A DNA stretch of 64,000 bases, from assembly GCA_000328365.1 (NCBI GenBank), contig KB308724.1, positions 508,321 to 572,320 of the forward strand, given 5' to 3'. This document shows positions 40,460-54,500 of the stretch, in pieces; the stretch's first letter is position 1, and every line of letters begins with the position of its first letter. The notes under the pieces are model-generated. The model saw nothing but the letters and a program-made list of their open reading frames with translations, was not told where the DNA came from and searched no databases. A program made the position numbers and the translations under genes. This DNA comes from Capitella teleta. Lineage: Eukaryota; Annelida; Polychaeta; Capitellidae.

Positions 40460-43400
40460 ATGTTTCCTAAGCGGCAACCGAAGAAAGGTTAATAAGATTT
40501 CAGTTCACCCCACAGCACTGGTTTTGCATTTTTTTAAAGCCTGAATAATGAACAGTTTGTCATTTTATTTCTCGTCCGTGATCATGATGATGATCATCCG
40601 GCATTCATCATTCATCATTCACGCGTATCATTCACTGTCTAACTTAGTATCTAAAATTAAGTCTAAAACCGTAAAACCTGCAAACTTCGCAAACTCGCGT
40701 ATTTAAGTATAAAACCCCTGAATGCACGTTGAATATACTTGAGACTCGACTTCTAGCCCATATAATGATATATTAGAAACCTAAATACTGTTTAAAACCT
40801 GCCTTCCTGGTGATTATTTATAGTATGATAGTTCATTATAACTTCATACGTCTTACTAGACGGCAAAATTGAAAATTGGTATCGCAATATAAGATAATCC
40901 TTAATTTAAGGTTAGTTTCCAGCAAGTTACCAAGATGAGTTTGTAATGTTACATATTATCTTGTAAAAAGTTTATTCACACGCACAACCATGGTGTATTT
41001 GGATAATTTGGGTTAACAGATCGACATACTAGCCTACTAGGGCTATACACCGATTACAGACAACATGGTCACGTGACCCGGGGTTTGCATGTTGTGCAGG
41101 GTTTTATGGTTCAATTGGTTGTAGGTAGACCTGGCAATATCGTTTTCAACCACCATTCATCATTTCATTATGATTGTTGATAGTTTGATAGTCATGGTTA
41201 ATGTTATGCTTGTAGGAATTAGTGTAATAAATCTTGAATTAATTTGTATTTTGTTTTCAATGGTGTTACTGTGATTTTTTTACTGTGTTAGTCATGTTTG
41301 AGTCTGACAGGTCCTATTGTTGATTTGCAGGCCATCTTCCCACTGGAGAGGTCTTTGCTCTGGGTGAGTACATTGCACCCTCTCTTGACCTCTTTAACTC
41401 TCATCCATTTCAGGTTCCAAACGCCAGGGAGGAGATGCAGACATCAAGCCCCCTTCTTCCTCTTCCTCCTCCGCTCTGGCTTCACGCAAGACCCTAGGCT
41501 CCTCATCCACATCGGGACAACTGCCAGCGAAGAGGGAGCCACCCTCTGCCCCTGGGGCCAGTCTCCTGAAGAAGCCGCGTCTCCACCACCAGACCTTTAC
41601 CCCCCTCGGTCGTGGGGAGGCAGAGAGACGAGGCTCTCCTACAACGCAAGTCTACCTGTACGATGAACTAGCGAAGGAAGTTAACAGCCCGGAGAACCTC
41701 TTAGTCGCGATAGAAGATGCATGCACTAAAGAGGATGAAGACCTCATTGAGGCGTTGCTGTGTGGCGGTGTCAAGTATCTGAAAGTAAACAGAGCGAAAC
41801 CGGACCCCACGTCATTCTTAACGCTGATGCACCTCTCGAAATCAAGACCTTCGATTTTCAACACAGAGGTCCTCATTGAGGCGTTCTGCTCTCTACTCAA
41901 GCGAGAAGTCGCCATGAACTTCAAAGCAAAAGGCAATGCCCTGGTGTCCGTTCTGGTTTGCAATGTCCTTGCTTCGGCTTTCATCGACGAAGAAAACTGG
42001 CCTGATAACTTCATCAAGGTTTGATCTACGATCCCTGGATTTAGAGGACTGATTATTTTTCAGGTTTATTTGGATGACTCATTGGGCGATAGAGTTTGGG
42101 TTGATCGACCCGACTGCAGACTTTTTGTGGAAAACATTCAGAGTGCGTTCAACACAAAAATGCCGAAACTCTCCATGCTGAGCTCTGACGCTGGCTTCAA
42201 AGAGTCATCTGGTGAGTCAGATCTGCAAATTAAATGGCTTTAACCTTTGATCCAACTTCAGGAGGCAGTCCTAACCCTACAACCCCTATGGATGATGATG
42301 ACAGTCTGAGCGCTATGCCGGGAGCGCTGAAATCAATCATTGACGTAGAGATGGATAGTTTGATCTACCCTAGGTGGGTCATCTCAAAAAGAGAAAAATA
42401 AATATGATGGGTTTATTTATTTTGCTAGGTACATCTACCAGCAAGTGAGCATTGAGACAACCGTCCTTGACACCCTGAGAGAACACCTCAGCAGACGAAC
42501 GGATATCGGTTCAAGAAATCTCCTGCGTTTCATGACGGCCGCTTGTGGTTACCCTGAAGTGCGATCCCTTGCTGTGCAACGTCTCGAAATGTGGCTTCAA
42601 AATCCAAAGGTTTATATTCTCTTCTTGGAATTATCGTTGAGTGCATTTTGCTTTTTAGCTGACAAGAGCAGCACAAGACCTACTCATGTCAGTCTGCATG
42701 AATTGCGATCAGAATTCTTCGCAAGATGTTGATGTGATGAGTCAAATTAGCAAAATTCGGATGAAAACTAAGAACCTCATCAATCATTACATGCTGTGCA
42801 TCAAGTGAGTCACGGCTTCCCAGAATTTCCTTTATCCATTTCATCTACAACTATTTTTCTGCTTCAGAGAACTGCTGACTCAGCATCCAGAGAACCTGCG
42901 AACTCTGATGACCCACACCGTCATCAATGAACTCTCAAATTCTCGCAACCCCAATAACCTCACTCTCATCACCGTCATGTTTCAGTTTGAATCGGATCAG
43001 TCCGCAAAGGTACCGTGAATATCGCCCTCACTCAATTGTATGAAATGAACCATTCCTCCGCAGCTTCTTGCGGAAGTTTTCCAAGATCTTTTGAGCCACA
43101 AAGAGGACTACTTGAGAGCTGTTCGCTCTCTGTTCAGAGAGATCTGTCGCGTGGCACGACAGGATATCAACTTCACAGAATTCTGCTTAGGTTTAATGCA
43201 AGAGCGGACGGAGAAGAAATTCAAGGATCTCGACCCGACTCTCAAAGTAAGTAGGAGACAAATCCGTCGCCCAGGCGTGATTTGAGATTATTTGCTGTGC
43301 TACAGGAGCGCATGTTCCTTGGGATTGCTGATCTGATCAGTTTAACCATCTTGCTCTGCGTGACGCCTGGTGTCAGAGAAGCTGCCTCGGCTCTCGTTCG

Positions 43401-46400
43401 TGGCGATCACAAGGGTTTGTTGCTCGGTTCAGTCTCAAGATATCGTGACTGAGAATTCTTCTCTTAGATCTGGAAGTACTGCGCGCTTTTCAGTTGCAAA
43501 CTGCGGTTATTCAGCGTGACGCAGTGTGGTGGTTGCACACCCTTGTGCCCACGATGTACGACCCCAAAGCACACGACTACTGTTCATGGTGAGTTTTGAG
43601 TGTAATTTAGTCAAGAGTGCGTTTTTATTTTTTCTTGTTTCCAGTTTGAGGAAGGTTCTGTTCGTGGAGAAAGCAGACGCTTACTACAAACTCGATAACT
43701 GGCCGTCTGAGAATGATCGAGGGTCGGTCGAGGCAGCATAACTGGGTCATGGTGACATTGTTCTTTGCAGGTTGCTTTTCCGCCTCGTTTCGGAGGTTCC
43801 AGTTCAGGAGGACACTTTGATGCGGCTCCTGGTCATGGGTCTTACGAGGGAGCTGCACTTGGCAGCCGTGGATGCTCTGGATATGGCCGATCGACTTGTG
43901 CGCAGAGCAGCCTTGCTTCACACTGAAGGTAAGCGTTTCAGTTGAAAAACTGAAAACTCAACTTTTTGTGTCTTCAGATTTCTCAGTTCTGCAAATTGAA
44001 CGCTTGGAGCTGATAGACGCGCTGCTTAATCTCTGCGCTTATAGATATCCTGAGAATATCTCGCTTCCAAAAGGGTATTTTATTATATTGATTATTATAT
44101 TGTTATTGCTAAATTTGTATCGTACCAGATACCAGGCCCCTAGTTTGGCGATTTCAAAGCTCTACTGGAAAGCATGGAGTTTGCTGCTCATCATAACTGC
44201 GTTCAATCCACAGACATTTGGTTAGTTGAATCGTCATTAATTAATTAATAATAATTAATTAAATTCTATTACAGGGATGACTGCGTGGGAGAATTACCCC
44301 ACGTTGAAATGCCTCATGGAAATGACAATGACTAAGTACGCTCCCTCCAACTGAATTTTGTGAAACTGAAATATTGATTGATTTACAGCACTTTCCGCTT
44401 CCCTCCCCCAACGATGGCATCGGACGATATGCAGTTGGAGGAAATTCGTCAGCGTGAGAAACAAACTGCGGAGGTTGAGAAACAGCGGATCTTGGAGTTC
44501 GAAGTTCACTTAGCGGCCGCCTCCAGCAAGCAGCAAATCACAGAGGCAAACAGCCTACTGCTGCCTCAACTCACCTCCATGGACCCCAAGTACGTCCATC
44601 AGTCACTCAGTCATTCATTCATTCAGTCATTCATTCATTCAGTCATTCAATCATTCAGTCATTTAATCATTCAGTAATTTAATCATTTCTTCAGTGGAAT
44701 TGGTCGTAAGCCTCCTGCGAATGTCCTTGAGCAACTGAAAACCATGCACCAAACGCTTAAAATTGGACAACTTCTGTGCAGCAGTCGTGAACCGGATTTC
44801 TTGCTCAATATTATTCAACGCCAGGTATGTTTTCCACAATTTTCACCCTTTTTCTCACCCTTTTCTATCTCTTTTTCTGTTTCTTTCAGGGTGCGTCTCA
44901 GTCCATGCCCTGGTTGGCAGAGTTGGTTGAAGCCAACGACAGTTCCCTGGACGTGCTTCCTGTGCAATGCCTCTGTGAGTTTCTCCTCCACGGAGATCCA
45001 GAAGCAACAGATGTTGAAGAGGAAGACGACAGATCAGGCAAGCGCAAAAAGGTCGGATGAAAATCAGCGCAACCAATCCTCCATTTTACTTATTTTTCTC
45101 TTTCCGAAACAGAAGAAGTCAAAGCAGGATCAGCTGCTCTGTCGACTGCAGCATCTCCTTCACAGCCCAACAAGCGAAACGAGAGCGATCTCCGAAGTGC
45201 TGAGTTACTTCTTCAGCCGGCTCAGTTCTCAGCACAGCAGCACACGCCAGCAAGCTGTGAAGGTAGTTGATGAATATTCATGACGCTTGCTAATTGGTCT
45301 GTTCCAGGGTCTTTCAATGGTTTTGTCGCAGAGCCACATGGAGGGAGTTGCCATGGAGACGGAGTACTACGAATCGCCGCAGGTGTTGACGATCCCTTCG
45401 CACAAGTGGCTGCTCTCTCAACTGCCGTCAATCCTGCACTTTGAAGCCATCAGAACTCCCATCTTCAATGCGCTCAGAGAAGTTCGCGTTTCAATCTCGT
45501 TCTTTTGGTGAATAAATTGTGAAATCGCTCTTTTTTAGGCGTGTCAGATTGAGACTGATGCCGCTTCTGTGTGCGCGTACATCGTCTTTCTCGCTGAGCA
45601 CACAAAGACTCAGACGTTACAGCAGTTGGACGAACTGTCGTTTGTGAGTTTCGCGTTTTTCATCCTTGTCTGAAGTTTACATCGTCGTTTTTTTCCGTTT
45701 AACAGGATATGGCGCAACTTATCGTGGAAAGAGCAACACTGTTGAACCACATGCTGCCTCAGGAAGGTATAGCGCAGTCGCCATGGTTACAAGACAGAGC
45801 TGAACTGGTCTTGACCTCCATGATTGGCTTGTTTCATCACTATCTGAAGATGTCGCAGCAAACCAACGAGAATATCTCATGGGTTGGTGACAGTTTTTTG
45901 TGGATTATCTTTGGAGTTAAATTATTATTATGATCTTCTTTTTTTTTTTTTTGCACAGTCCAGCGCTCAGGACCAGATTCTGCTTCAGTGGGAATCGGGA
46001 GAGACGGCCACTCTGAACATTTTGGTCGTCCAGGCGATAATAATCCTCCTCACTTATGGAAAGCCAAAGAGTGCGTTGCCGTGTTTTGTATTCAACAGAT
46101 TTAACTTGAGCGCTCATTCCAGGAGAGAGCGCATTCCTTCCGTTGTTAGAGGCATGGTTCCCTGAAAATGGCAACATGCCATCAGGGTTCCTGGTTAACA
46201 CATCAGAAGAAGCGCTACTTCTCCCTGATTGGCTGAAACTGCGCATGATCCGATGCCACACAGGTCGTCTGGTTGACGCTGGTAGAATAATTCATTTCCG
46301 TTCAATTTGCATAATTTATTTTTCACTTTCCGTAGCTCTCCTTGATCTTGATCCTTCTCAGCTGCTCTTGTTCGTTCAGTCGTTTGGAATTCCGGTGCCT

Positions 46401-49400
46401 AGCATGTGCAAACTTCTTGTCTGTTTGGATCACGCAATGGCTGTGGATCCAACTGCCATGTCTCAGGCGGTTGTTGACAAAGCGTACATGGCGCAGTTGG
46501 TTGAGGTGCAGCACATGAGGGGAGCCACCGGGGGCCACGTCTTCCATCAGATGCTGTTGGCTGCCTGCGAACCGGAAACCGAAAGTATGCCCTGGGATTA
46601 GTTTGGTTGGTTATTTGGGGTTTTTTGTTGTTGATAGAAATGGATGTTGATTTACGGCCTGTGTTACGCAAGCGAGCGTTGTCTCAACTTATGAGATCGG
46701 CGGAGATCACTGATTTCTCGAATATGAAAGAAATTCTCAAAAAAGTGAGTATTGATATTTTTCATATTTTTGTTTGGTTTTATTTCTATTTCTATCTTCT
46801 TTTTTTTAAAAAGATTTTTGACGTGATTAAAATATCACACCCAGAGAAACAGAGTTTGTATCAAGCCTTGAATAAGGTGAGCTTCCTTATTATGTAATTT
46901 ATAAATAATTGACTCATTTTTCAGACCATGATCAAAACGGATATCTCTCAAGAAATTCTTGAAGCTCTGAGTCAAGTGAGTATATCTGATCACTTGAGGG
47001 AATATTATTGCATCATTTTTTCAACAGTTACTTGCTGACAGCACATCAGCTGTTATCAGTGGAATGAAGAAATATCTCCATTTCTCGTGTCCTCTACTTC
47101 GTTCTGTCATTTCTAAAAAGGTCAGGTTTACTCTGCCTGACCTTTTGGAAATAATTCGCTAATTTCTCTGTTAACAGAAATCTTCTCCTCTTCTGTTGAT
47201 GGTGATGCAAGAACTGAACCGAAATCTGCAAGACAGTCACTCGGCCCTCAGTAACATGGTCAAAACTTACCTGAAATCAGAAAACAAATCAGCTACGATA
47301 TCACCAAGCACCGGAACTGAGGATTTTGCCACAAGTAATTTTGATCCAAATCACAATCTCCCTCTGTTTCAATCATTTTCGCAACAGACACAAAACAAAG
47401 TTTGATCAGTCGCAATGCAAACACTGAACTGCAGATGCGGGTTGATTTAGCAAAGAGCATCTCATCCCGCAGCACAAACGAAGTCGTGGCATCCCTGTGT
47501 GGACTCCTGTTGGATCAGTGAGTATCATAAAGCGTTCATGCACTTCACCGTTTCCCAGATCTCTCCCCAACTCCGCTCATGGCCTCATCCTGGACTGGCT
47601 GGAGCTCCTGGATCCCGAGGTCCTTTCCCTATCTCCGGAAATCCAGGGAAAAATTGTTTTCCAACAGAGGTCGATCACAAAGAAGGCCACTTGCTCACAT
47701 GAGCCCTACATGCTGGCTGTGCTAACTCACAGATGTAATTGGAGAAGCATTCATAATGCCCTGCATGTACTGTTGCGCAGTACTGCTAATCACAGGTACT
47801 GAGTTACCTGCTGTTTGATGATCGTACTTACTTTTTTTCTGCAGTCCTTCGGATGTTCTGGATTTTCTGTGGGCGCTGCATCATACTCCCAGCATTTGGC
47901 AGGGCTCTGATCGCAAACCGTCCAAAGTAAGTCTTAATTCCCAAATTGAAAAACGAACTGTTTATTCTCCTCTGCAGAACCACGTTCCTGAAGACGTGTT
48001 ACGCTTGACCGCATCTGAAATCCAGGCGGTCGTTTCTTACATCATAGCGGAAATGCGATTGGACAAGGACACGGATAAAGTTTCACCGCACCGGGCTCAG
48101 CTGTTGCACAGGTGTTGTCATCGTCAGAAGTCGTTGGTTGAAGCAGCCGTTAATTACCTTACGGCTGAAATCAAAGCAAAACGGTGTGGATTGATTATCT
48201 CATTCTGAATTCTCGCTCTGAATTCTCATTCTGAATTCTCACCTATTTCAGAGATGCACCCAAGTGCCACAATCTCATCATGGAGTTGTATTTAGAGCAT
48301 CGCGATGTCCTCAATTTCGTTGCTGACGGCAACTTTGTGATGTCCCTATGCAGTCAGGACCAGTTCTCGCAGGTCTTTCATTGAAATAACCTCAAATTGA
48401 ACGTCTGATTCAACGTATTGATTACTCAATAGCTGGATGCCGTCACGAATCGCATGATCATCACGTTAGCGACTGCCGACAGAGGCAAAGTAGCAGAGAA
48501 CAAAATGTACGATGCTAATCTTGCCTGCCGCAAATTCGCCACCAATCATCCCGTTCTGATGCTGAGGTAACGAAATCTGCTCCATTGATATTTCGAAAGC
48601 AGCGAGTGTTGATTACAGGCAGCTGCCCATGATGGCTGCACAGCTGCAAGGCAGGTCACAGTTTGCGTTTCATGAGATGCGGCAGAACAACCACCTTCTG
48701 CTCTTCACGCACGTGCTGGGCGTCATGGAGCTTCTTCAGCCAATCATATTTCAACCAGCTCACCATCCGGCATTGAGCGAAGCATTCAAGGCCTTTTTCT
48801 TCCTCTTTAAAGTCAGTATTTGTAAGAGAAATAAATCATTATTCAGTCAATGTGTAAATATTTTTCAATCTGGTCGGTGTGTAATTTATATTTAAATTTT
48901 GCGCCTATTATCACTTTCAGCTGCATGGCACTGTTCGCATGGTTGCTCCAATTGTCACCAAATTCCTCAAGTTCTTGCATAATTTTGCTCTTGCCGACAA
49001 CCAGGGGGCTAGTCAGATCATTCGACCATACACGACACTTCTGAAGTGAGATTGAATCTTAAGCTCCGCCCCCGACATCTGATTTTGTCTTCTGCAGTGA
49101 CCTCACTTCCACATTCCCTGATCTATCTCCTCTGCGTGGCCTCCTAGCAATTCTCTCTCTGCCTACGCACGAAGAAGACAACGTCCAAGTGGGTCGGGTC
49201 ATGACCCCTGTGCGACCCTCGTCGCCTAACATGGCCTCCCAATTTGCGCCATTCAGGGCAAGGCTCTGCAGCAATTCAACTGAAGGTGCTGCTCAATTTA
49301 GTTTCTTTTAATATTCTGCTTTATTATTTTGCATTTTTTTCAGCTGTGCTTGAAGTTCTCAAAGAAATTGATGAAACGTCAAAACGCAAAGTTGATATTC

Positions 49401-49984
49401 TGCAACATTTCGTGGTAAATTGTTCGCCTTGATCAGAAATCAGCTAAAAGTAACGAAGGCATGACAAGCTTTTGATTTTCTTGTCATTACATCAGTCTTC
49501 ACTCATTTCTCACTCATTTCACTCTGGTTCAGATTCTCATTCTTTCTCCACCAGAATGACCTTCAACACCTTTTTCTGCACTTGGATGACGGCTGTCGTA
49601 GCAGTGCACACGCACTCATCATGCGCTACATCCGCCATAACCCCTCGTACGTCTTCCCACAACCCCCGTGCCGTCATTTTCCTTTGTCCTCTTTACAGAT
49701 ATGCGACAGAGCTGAGGCCTGTGATTCTCCAGTCTCTGTCTTCTGACAATGAAGCCATCATTCTTTCTGCTCTCAGGAATCTCCCAGAATACGTGGTTTT
49801 AGCCCATGGTCAGGTTTCTCTTTGGCTGCATTGATATTTTTTTATGATTGTTTTTATTTTGGCAGATCATGCCGTGGAATTGCTGATGAAGGCATTCTCC
49901 ATTGGCATTCAGTCCAAAGTCGATCCAGGTGCTTTCATTACGGACGCTATCCAACAACTGAATTTGGAAAATATGACTTGGTGA
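40460..49984 (+). CDS. INTS1: Integrator complex subunit 1 (INTS1), 44 coding exons
   Basis: INTS1 is the largest scaffold subunit of Integrator, which cleaves snRNA precursors and terminates paused Pol II transcripts in the nucleus. The joined exons give about 2063 aa (human about 2190), with every phase matching. Diagnostic stretches are NFKAKGNALVSVL, AVQRLEMWLQNPK (DUF3677 region), EFCLGLMQER, SKLYWKAWSLLL, SLDVLPVQCLCEFLLH, SEEALLLPDWLKLRMIR, FVQSFGIPVPSM and ALRNLPEYVVLAH. Exons: 40460-40487 (inferred), 41331-41363, 41414-42018, 42064-42211, 42262-42373, 42429-42609, 42659-42804, 42868-43009, 43064-43246, 43306-43414, 43468-43588, 43645-43722, 43771-43928, 43978-44074, 44129-44220, 44275-44335, 44389-44589, 44695-44824, 44890-45051, 45113-45262, 45308-45481, 45539-45643, 45706-45882, 45959-46070, 46123-46281, 46336-46584, 46638-46744, 46814-46876, 46925-46975, 47028-47120, 47178-47334, 47388-47517, 47559-47795, 47845-47926, 47978-48183, 48252-48372, 48433-48566, 48619-48811, 48921-49045, 49098-49285, 49344-49414, 49555-49646, 49699-49808, 49866-49984. 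Intron 1 is 843 nt; nearly all others are 41-105 nt. Only the first exon is uncertain. Confidence 0.96.
44598..44690. repeat. TCATTCAG-type repeat in an INTS1 intron
   Basis: Tandem TCATTCAGTCATTCATT-like units fill most of the 105-nt INTS1 intron 17, which is longer than the typical intron of this gene. The repeat probably explains the extra length. Confidence 0.8.
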
Positions 49985-50000
49985 ATTGAATCAGATACTG

Positions 50001-50006
50001 AATAAA
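50001..50006 (+). terminator. INTS1 poly(A) signal
   Basis: AATAAA 17 nt after the INTS1 stop codon. If used, it gives a very short 3' UTR. No other candidate was noted in the next 300 bp. Confidence 0.6.
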
Positions 50007-51568
50007 AATATCATTTAGTTATTTTGGTTTTATCTTTGTGTTTAATGTTTGTAACAAGCTTTGAGTGCTGGCGCTTCTATATCCATGGAAAAGTTTTGGG
50101 CTGATGATGAAATTTCGAGATATCTCAGTGATGAAAATTGAGGGAAACTTTCGCTTGTAACTCTGTCCCAAATGTCACACAAGGGGAAATGTCTCCCAGA
50201 ATTTGCGAGGACAATTCATAAATAAGGGGAACCATTGGGCTAGCTTCTCTGTATGTACATGTATACCATATGGGTTTAATATATAATGTGCCTTCATGTA
50301 TCCTTGCAGCTCTTTTGTTAGCAAATGCAATGTACACGTTATAAATTCTGTGCTGAAAGTTTTACTCTCCGGTTTACTACATGTATATGCATTGTGTGTC
50401 GATCTGCATTCTTTGCCTTAATTCCTCCGAACGAGCTTGTGCATTTTAGGAGATCGAGAAGCTGGAGAAACATGACGGAGGTTGCCCAGCCCGATAAGCA
50501 ACTGCTTCTCTGGACAGCATCTCCTTATCTATACAATTGTAATTAAGAAAAATAATTAATGTATGCATATGATTTGGAGGAAAACAAAATTATTGTGCTT
50601 GTTCTATACACGCTTGTCGATGACTGTTGGTCCACAATTTAAAAAATGAGCATCCTTACTGAAGAGACCGCGATCATTGCACAAAGAACCATCCAGGGCA
50701 TCAAGATCACTGCCGGGTTGCATCCCGTATTCAGCACAGGATATGCGATCATTCTTCCTACAGTCCGTACCCGTATGACTCGATAAGCCCTATACCGTAT
50801 CCGAGGAGGCGGAGGCAGTCTTCGGTAGGATCGAGAGATTGTTCTGCCGGTGCCGAATATAAGGCCCGAGGAGTAAGGCTCAAATATCTTTCGCGCCGTC
50901 AAGAATTGATCGAAACCTATCAAATTTGTAAATGAGGATAACGTTAAATTTGTTTAAAGTCTGAATTTCTGAATTCTGATGCTTGCTTTATTCATAGAAG
51001 CCTCCTGTGAATTTCAGGGTATGACAATTGAATTGTTGTATGCCGGCCGTTAATCAGTTTTATAAAGGCTTTCCGAACTTTTGCAGTTCAGTACACACTT
51101 TACATAAATGTATTTAGAGGGCCTTATTCCAATTCGCTGGGATTCATGTACTATGAAAATGTTAATCTCTTTCTACTTCATGCATCACTCACTCTCGCCA
51201 CTCAATCAATTTCCAATTTCTTTCATTTCGTAACGACGCTTTTTGATAAAGCAGTTTTCATAAACCATTTATAACTCCTAATCTTGCATGGTGGGGTTAA
51301 ATATCAGATGCATGGGATAAAATCATATAAAATAATCATATGATCATGATGTAATATTGGATTCGGAGTCAGCGCAGACGAATCGTTGTCAGCTGAGAGA
51401 GTTTTGTTATTTGAATAGTGAATACATGAGCATGAAACTATACTAAATTCGAAATTTTCTGCTCCAAAGCACAGCACAACTTCCAAGTGGTATTATGAAA
51501 GTAACTGTTTGAAATGTAGCTAAAAATTTTGCGCATCAACCACGAGTCAGCACATCGACTTCGCGCAT
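50007..51568. other. INTS1 / unknown gene spacer
   Basis: About 1.56 kb. The part 50640-50930 is GC-richer and gives moderately protein-like readings in more than one frame, but nothing recognisable; it might be a decayed exon. The last 100 bp should hold the 5' UTR of the next gene. Confidence 0.4.
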
Positions 51569-54500
51569 ATGGAAAATCTTCTTCCCACGGAGTTTCATTT
51601 CCGTCGTCCCACCGGAAGCTCTACAAATTCTGAGCGGGAAACTCCGGAACTTTTCAGGTATGGGAATTTCGAACTTAAAATTAGACAATTCGAACTATAT
51701 AAATGGTTCATTTGATTAATAAATTAGGGGTGTAATCCCAATGCACAATCTCGTGTACGGAATAGTCAAGAATTTAATTAAACGCGGCTGGACTGACGAG
51801 ACCGCCCCACCCGTGGCCACGTGGCTCCCCCGATCATAATCATTTATGATAATGATAATCATAATGTTATTTGATTATGTTACTTCATCATTGTTCATGT
51901 ACATCATGGGATGATGGGTCGATGGGAGCACTGATATGAATAAACATATCTGTATTTACATATCAATGCATGGAAGTGTTGGGCTAAAGCTTGTTCTGCG
52001 AATCATTATCACGACCTGCTCACTGCACTCAACTCTCAAGGCTCTACTCACTTATTAAATTACGGTGACTTAAAAAAACTTACTCATAAAAGCGTAGAAG
52101 CTTAATTAAGTATCATAAGTATGGAGTTATATAAATATTATATTCTTAATCTTATATAATATATTCATATTGCCCTGCCTTGTGAAGTTGTGCAATCATC
52201 ATCATCATCATCATCATGCAATGGGCATTACTCATTTACTGCAGAGTGAGTCATTGACTGGAGTGAGGAATTATAATTAATTGTTATTAATTTTATTGTA
52301 TAGTTCACAACCATAATCATGATAATGCCTTGTGGGCCAACTGAGCCTCAAATTCAGCACCTTGAGTGTTGACCTTCCCAGGTTACATAGCCTACCAGGC
52401 AGGTCAAACAGACTGAGCTACTTTAGTACTTGGTGCCTCTCCTGCTAGGCATGGCCTTATGCAGTATTTCCACCCTGCAATTAATTTTGCAATCAGCCAA
52501 TGAATCATCCATTGACACTGAAAGAAGGGGAAAACCCACTGTAAATTACCGTCTGCAATCTATTGAGTGCAGTGTATTAATTTTTTAAGCTTGTGGCATT
52601 AATATTATTAGAATGAAAAGCACTCGCTTTTCCATGAATGTTCAAAATTCCAACACGTTTTTCAGATGAGGGAGATGCATGATGGGTAATGTTCCTTTCA
52701 ACCCCCGGAAACCTGCGCTGCATCACAGCTGTCTCCGAAGCTTCCCGCATGACACATCAAGTTGTGTCGGAAACACTTCCTCCAAGAATGACGCCACTCT
52801 ACTCTCTGAGTTGTACTCAGACGACAGGTAAAATGCCTGCTGTTTAACTTGAGATGACCACTGAGCAGAACTTGAGAAAAAAGCTGATTCATCATTTCAT
52901 GTTCTCTCTGTATGTGAGGCTATCTTATTGATTATATGAGATAACAGGGATTTAATTAGTGCAGTATTGTTGGAAAGCCATCGTTCTCCCAAACGCAACG
53001 GTGTTTCAGATCTGGCGTCACCGAACGCATGCAGCGTGTCGAGGCTCAGTTGGACTTCATCAGCCGTCAGATAGAGGAGCTCTCCGCTCAATATGAAGAT
53101 GAGAAACATCCCTACGCTTTTGTTCAACACCCGGCAAAGCGAGCTTTCTTCTCAAGTGGAACATCGCACGACTCGAAGATGAGGGAGGTGGCTTCTCAGA
53201 CTGGGTTGGTTTCATTGTTGAGCATTTCTGATATTTACATGATGATTATAGTATAATCATCAAGTATAATATACTGAGGCCCTGATTCATGGTTATAATA
53301 CCTTGTAACATGGTGAACTACCCTAGTTATGTAGGGTCACCGAGAAGCTCAGTCGGTTTGTCCAGCTGACTGTAATCCTATGCGGCCACCCCCTCTGCCT
53401 GATGAGGCGTACGATTGAAGAGCGCATCACCATCGACGGGTAGAACTTGACTGTGGAGAATCTATTCTGCTGCTGTGGTGACCAAGTTCTGCCCATCAAT
53501 GGAGATGCGCGCTTCAATGAGACGCCTCACCTGGAGGGGGTTGGCCGCACAGGCTGGCTGACAGCATAAATATTAAATTATATTTAATCTCTTCCCAGAT
53601 CTTCGTCGCCACAGACCAGTACGCCCATGCAGTACCACACTCAGAATTCTTCCTGGTTTTCTGAGCGACTGAAACGTGAAACGGATGAGATGTTGGGGCC
53701 ACATATTCTCAACCCTGTCGGCCGGAACAGTCTTGCAACCCGGTATGTGTGCGATATGGGAAGGAAATATATTGAAATTATCTATATCTGATAAAAAATC
53801 TATAGCATCACAATGACACTCCTAATTAAACTGTTATACAACTTGAACAAGCACTGTATGCCAGCACCTGCAGGCACATATTCAATTGAATAGAGATGTA
53901 TACATTAAACCTTTGTTTTTATTACAAAAGAAAATTGTAAGAATAATTACGTTATTGCATTACAGAGCTCATTCTGACCCTATATTTACTGAACTCAATA
54001 TAGCTAAATTTAATGATATTTACACCGAAAAGGTAATTCTCTTTATGTTTAAACTTGTAAATAATCGTCTGCCTCTTTTTTTTAATAATATTTTTTTTTA
54101 TAATCAAAATAGGGTATATGACACCAGAACTGTCCATCCCTTTAAAGTTCCTCGTTATCATTTAAATGTGTCAAGACGTACATTACACTATAAAGGGGTT
54201 ATCCTGTGGAATTCATTTCATCATTTATTTTGCACAAATGTAACTGTAAGTACTTTCCAAAAGCAAATTAAAAATTTAATTTCCGTTCTAGTTTTATGAA
54301 ATATTTACGCATATGTATTAATTAAGTTGCACTTTCTTTTCTCATAATAATTATATCTGTTGTTTTTAAATCAGGGCCCTATATACAAGTTTTGTATCTG
54401 GCTCTGATTGCTTCATTGTATTTCCTTTCATTTTTTCTTTAAGTTCATGTACGTATGTACACAATAATTATATTCCTTGAAGCAATAAACTATTATCTTA

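Noticed and set aside
50640-50930. A gene in the INTS1 downstream spacer
   Set aside because: Readings on both strands are short and unrecognised, with no splice pattern.
52666-52685. A 20-nt micro-exon after the strong TTTTTCAG acceptor in the unrecognised gene
   Set aside because: Exon 1 ends in phase 2, and in that phase the micro-exon begins with a stop.
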